Shown here piece after piece: positions 6,490-7,703 of a DNA stretch of 7,703 nucleotides; position 1 is the first letter of the stretch; each line of letters starts with the position of its first letter. The notes below the pieces were generated by a model. It worked only from the letters and a program-made list of their open reading frames with translations. It did no database searches and was not told the origin of the DNA. Origin of the DNA: Hyphomicrobiales bacterium (GTDB lineage: Bacteria > Pseudomonadota > Alphaproteobacteria > Rhizobiales > Devosiaceae); contig WFPQ01000033.1 in assembly GCA_015487515.1 (NCBI GenBank), positions 1 to 7,703 of the forward strand, written 5' to 3'. The position numbers and the translations under genes were made by a program.

Positions 6490-6999
6490 ATGAATTTCAA
6501 ATCGAACACCGCAAAGGTGATGGAGGACGGGCCCGAGGCTCGTACGAAACCGCTTTACATAGAAGCCGTTTCCAGGGTGGAGCGGCTTCATCGCCGTCTC
6601 CTGGACCTGATAAAGGATGAATTTGATCGCATGTCCTGGGATGACATAAATCCCACCCAGGCCCTGTTGATGTTCAATATCGGAGGCGCTGAACTCACTG
6701 CCGGAGAATTGCGCTCAAGGGGCTACTATCTTGGCTCCAACGTTTCCTATAACCTCAAGAAGCTGGTAGACATGGGGTATATTTTCCAGGAACGCTCAAG
6801 GGCCGACCGCCGTTCGGTGCGCATAAGGCTTTCCCCCAAGGGAGAAGAGGTGGCCGAGGTCATAGACGAACTTTACGACCGCCACATGGCATCCATCGAA
6901 AAGGTCGGCGGACTTGGAGAGGGGGAGTTCAAGAAACTGAACAAGGCCCTTGGACAACTCGAACGTTTCTGGGTTGATCAGATTCTTTACAAGCTCTGA
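6490..6999 (+). CDS. ldtR: MarR-family transcriptional regulator LdtR
   Basis: LdtR is a dimeric MarR-family regulator. In Candidatus Liberibacter asiaticus and Sinorhizobium it controls the L,D-transpeptidase gene ldtP, and so peptidoglycan cross-linking and osmotic-stress tolerance, and its DNA binding is relieved by small ligands such as benzbromarone. The 169-residue product shows the family signatures strongly: KPLYIEAVSRVERLHRRLLD (residues 20-39), ALLMFNIGGAELTAGELRSR (58-77), the recognition helix GYYLGSNVSYNLKKLVDMG (78-96), the wing SRADRRSVRIRL (103-114), and the C-terminal dimerisation segment LERFWVDQILYKL (157-169). The first 19 residues are poorly conserved and may be variable. 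A good GAGG site supports the ATG at 6490. The 251-base gap upstream contains two palindromes, suggesting its own promoter and probable autoregulation. A DUF6163-like gene precedes it; its usual target ldtP is not in the window. Ile ATA codons are frequent (5 of 9). Confidence 0.95.
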   Translation: MNFKSNTAKVMEDGPEARTKPLYIEAVSRVERLHRRLLDLIKDEFDRMSWDDINPTQALLMFNIGGAELTAGELRSRGYYLGSNVSYNLKKLVDMGYIFQERSRADRRSVRIRLSPKGEEVAEVIDELYDRHMASIEKVGGLGEGEFKKLNKALGQLERFWVDQILYKL

Positions 7000-7093
7000 T
7001 TCATTACATGCCTTTGTCCGCGGGTACCCTGCTGTCTGCCCGGTGGTGATGGAATCACGAGTTTTGTGCCTTTTCTGCCCTGTCGGGTCCATG

Positions 7094-7116
7094 AACGCTG
7101 GCCGCTGGCCGGCGTT
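7094..7116 (+). terminator. strong hairpin downstream of ldtR, possible transcription terminator
   Basis: AACGCTGGCC (7094-7103) pairs with GGCCGGCGTT (7107-7116) through nine Watson-Crick pairs and one G-U pair, across a 3-base loop GCT. Only an interrupted T stretch follows (TTTCTGGCTTTT, counting the last two bases of the stem), so it is a weak classical intrinsic terminator or simply a stable 3' hairpin. It lies 95 bases after the ldtR stop. Confidence 0.45.
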
Positions 7117-7260
7117 TCTGGCTTTTGCCCGACCTGTTCGCATGTTTTTTGGTAAAACTTGATTATTGCTCTGCTTTGAACGAAAATCCCCCCGATTCCC
7201 ATGATCTGGTTGATTGCCCGTATGGCGAACCGGTCTCTGGGCGATAGAAACGGGGCTGGC

Positions 7261-7458
7261 GTGAGCGACAGGGACGAGCAGGGACGGGTATATTTTGAAT
7301 TCACCCCCATGGGACAGCAGGTAAGGGTTGCGGCCATAGACCCGCAAACCGGCACCGAGGTCATAATAATTGCCCCCGCCAGTGCTTCCCAGCATGACAT
7401 GCAGCGCATTGCCACGGCCAAGCTCATGCGCAAGCTCGAACGTGACAAGCCTGCCTGA
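7261..7458 (+). CDS. small conserved-looking protein of unknown function (DUF6898-like?)
   Basis: This is a 65-residue soluble protein if started at GTG 7261 (VSDRDEQGRVYFEF...). The core has the pattern VYFEFTPMGQQVRVAAIDPQ, then TGTEVIIIAPASAS (two to three beta strands). A short amphipathic, basic helix follows, MQRIATAKLMRKLERDKPA. I recall small alphaproteobacterial proteins with the same 'VYFEF..G..V.V.AID..TG.EV.I..PA.A' arrangement, tentatively DUF6898, but cannot confirm this. No catalytic residues are evident; a compact beta-strand plus helix fold suggests a binding or accessory role, which is inference. Start choice is uncertain: GGGG lies 5 nt before the GTG, while in-frame ATGs at 7201 and 7222 have no ribosome site and add an unrelated-looking N-terminus. 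It lies 261 bases after ldtR on the same strand, separated by a hairpin. Confidence 0.65.
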   Translation: MSDRDEQGRVYFEFTPMGQQVRVAAIDPQTGTEVIIIAPASASQHDMQRIATAKLMRKLERDKPA

Positions 7459-7552
7459 TTTTCTCCCCGGGCACCTGTTTTCGCCTCCTCCCGGGTATTC
7501 CTTGCTTGTTGTGGTTTGTTGAGGTCTGGGCCAGGCCCGGCCTTTTGTCCCT

Positions 7553-7594
7553 GCCGGCTGCCAGTCGTATTTTTGCTTACAGCGCCGGTTTTTT
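7553..7594 (+). terminator. intrinsic terminator candidate after the small protein gene
   Basis: CCGGC (7554-7558) pairs with GCCGG (7584-7588), and TG (7559-7560) with CA (7580-7581) past a two-base bulge, enclosing a 19-base loop. A run of six T (7589-7594) follows at once. The large loop lowers confidence, but a GC stem ending in T6 about 95 bases after the stop is the expected arrangement. A smaller GGGC-CAG-GCCC hairpin at 7528-7538, with TTTT at 7543-7546, lies just before it. Confidence 0.5.
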
Positions 7595-7703
7595 GCTCTC
7601 GTCCCGCTTGGGTTGCAATTGTTAGTGTGATAAGCGGATTCTGAAAAACAGTCTTTTCCCATCCATTTCAATTTGAATCGCGAGACCCCGATGAGTATAA
7701 AAG
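7595..7703. other. leader region and possible start codon of a gene running off the right edge
   Basis: After the terminator candidate the DNA turns AT-richer. It contains an 11-bp palindrome, TTCAATTTGAA (7667-7677), and ends with ATG AGT ATA AAA (7691-7702), which could open a reading frame. GAG lies 8 nt before the ATG, a poor ribosome site. With four codons visible the product cannot be identified. In related genomes glyA or an L,D-transpeptidase gene is often near ldtR, but that is context only. Confidence 0.25.

Noticed and set aside
6796..7671. Minus-strand 291-codon frame covering the end of ldtR and the region beyond
   Set aside because: It is antisense to ldtR and to the small protein, and its composition is that of a shadow frame (rich in Arg, Gly, Thr without a domain).

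Overview
The window is most likely chromosomal DNA of an alphaproteobacterium, probably of the order Hyphomicrobiales (Rhizobiales). The main reason is a very clear LdtR, the MarR-type regulator known from Candidatus Liberibacter, Sinorhizobium and relatives, preceded by a small four-helix membrane protein resembling the DUF6163 family. A ParC with alphaproteobacterial CTD motifs and a bacterial Bpt-type leucyl-transferase support this. I cannot name a genus. No mobile element, tRNA, rRNA or CRISPR array is visible.

Layout. (1) Positions 1-995, + strand: the C-terminal 330 residues of ParC, whose start lies off the left edge. (2) Positions 1037-5594, all on the - strand and converging on parC. 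In transcription order this block holds an RDD-family membrane protein (with a recognisable sigma70-like promoter), a dubious 71-codon ORF built on a 12-bp tandem repeat, a two-RCK_C-domain SLC13-type permease, Bpt, and a membrane-anchored endonuclease/exonuclease/phosphatase (EEP) protein. Spacing suggests that at least permease and bpt are co-transcribed (28-nt gap). (3) Positions 5595-5848: a divergent intergenic region. (4) Positions 5849-7458, + strand: the DUF6163-like membrane protein, ldtR, and a small uncharacterised protein. (5) Positions 7459-7703: a terminator candidate, then apparent upstream DNA of a further gene whose possible ATG is at 7691.

Functions fall into housekeeping (chromosome decatenation by topoisomerase IV; N-degron tagging by Bpt), envelope and transport (RDD protein, permease, DUF6163-like protein), and envelope-stress regulation (LdtR, which in relatives controls an L,D-transpeptidase and peptidoglycan remodelling). 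No complete novel multi-gene system is evident. The best unexplained signals are a pair of perfect palindromes in tandem upstream of ldtR, a 12-bp tandem repeat that forms the Leu/Ala-rich start of an ORF coupled by ATGA to the permease, and a small conserved-looking protein downstream of ldtR.
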